The translations under genes and the position numbers were made by a program. From assembly GCA_009785435.1 (NCBI GenBank), contig WQWG01000053.1, positions 1-5,198 of the forward strand: a stretch of 5,198 nucleotides of DNA, given 5' to 3'. Each line of letters begins with the position of its first letter. Within the stretch, counting starts at the first letter, position 1. Below the pieces are notes generated by a model. It was not told the origin of the DNA. It did not search any database and worked only from the letters and a program-made list of their open reading frames with translations. This DNA comes from Clostridiales bacterium (GTDB lineage: Bacteria > Bacillota > Clostridia > Peptostreptococcales > Anaerovoracaceae). Positions 5,114 to 5,198 of this stretch are shown here, one piece after another.

Positions 5114-5142
5114 ATTCTAACACATTGATTGATTGAATTCAA
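5114..5142 (-). promoter_or_regulatory. Sigma-A promoter candidate for coaD, overlapping the rsmD stop
   Basis: The minus strand has TTGAAT (5137-5142), exactly 17 bases of spacer, and TAGAAT (5114-5119). The hexamers match the consensus at four and five of six positions. The -35 box contains the TGA stop codon of rsmD. A start near 5107 would give a leader of about 60 bases to the coaD TTG. The spacer is made of short AATC-type tandem repeats. No terminator is seen between rsmD and coaD, so this would be an internal promoter adding to read-through from rsmD. Confidence 0.5.
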
Positions 5143-5198
5143 CCATATAAAGAAATCAGCGTTGTCCCATATCTTCTTTCCTTGATCTTCTGAAAACC
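5139..5198 (-). CDS. rsmD: 16S rRNA (guanine966-N2)-methyltransferase RsmD, C-terminal end (partial)
   Basis: Only the last 19 codons and the TGA stop are in the window; the gene continues past the right edge. The translated end, GFQKIKERRYGTTLISLYG, is the characteristic RsmD C-terminus, which closes with a YGxTxLxxY-like stretch. RsmD methylates G966 of 16S rRNA. The assignment is strengthened by coaD immediately downstream, the common rsmD-coaD order of Firmicutes (ylbH-coaD in Bacillus). The fragment is too short for any statement on the active site. Confidence 0.85.
   Translation of the reverse strand, partial: GFQKIKERRYGTTLISLYG

Overview
The window looks like a piece of chromosome from a low-to-moderate GC, endospore-forming Firmicute, most likely a member of the Clostridia. 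Three things point there: the gene order rsmD - coaD - coiled-coil 'ATPase-like' gene - ylbJ - tmcAL (ylbM), strong AGGAGG-type ribosome binding sites, and the sporulation-specific gene ylbJ. Every real gene lies on the minus strand, so the window reads from its right end to its left. I see no mobile element, CRISPR array, tRNA or rRNA, and no gene-free stretch longer than about 120 bases.

Right to middle (5198 to about 1355) is one long transcription unit. It begins with the last 19 codons of rsmD (16S rRNA methyltransferase). A good sigma-A promoter candidate overlaps the rsmD stop codon and precedes coaD (coenzyme A biosynthesis, TTG start). coaD overlaps by four bases (ATGA) a coiled-coil protein of unknown role. 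After 61 bases comes ylbJ (spoVV), a sporulation membrane protein whose start codon sits inside a perfect 11-bp inverted repeat and lacks a visible Shine-Dalgarno sequence. tmcAL follows (acetate-dependent ac4C modification of elongator tRNA-Met, TTG start). A small DUF454/YbaN-family membrane protein overlaps the end of tmcAL. A rho-independent terminator at 1355-1387 closes the unit. Most junctions are tight or overlapping, which suggests co-transcription and translational coupling; ylbJ is the exception and may be separately controlled at translation.

Left part (1335 to 100) is a two-gene regulatory unit with its own promoter candidate: a stand-alone LytTR DNA-binding protein followed, with a 14-base overlap, by a four-helix membrane protein with a LiaF-like C-terminal domain. 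This resembles known LytTR regulatory systems, in which a membrane protein restrains a co-transcribed LytTR activator, but the partner here is LiaF-like. No terminator is visible behind it.

Left edge (1 to 99) holds a strong sigma-A promoter candidate and a ribosome binding site that serve a further minus-strand gene starting at or just beyond the window edge.

Most of the window is conserved housekeeping DNA. The points I would look at again are the hairpin over the ylbJ start, the LytTR/LiaF-like pair, and the uncharacterised coiled-coil protein between coaD and ylbJ.
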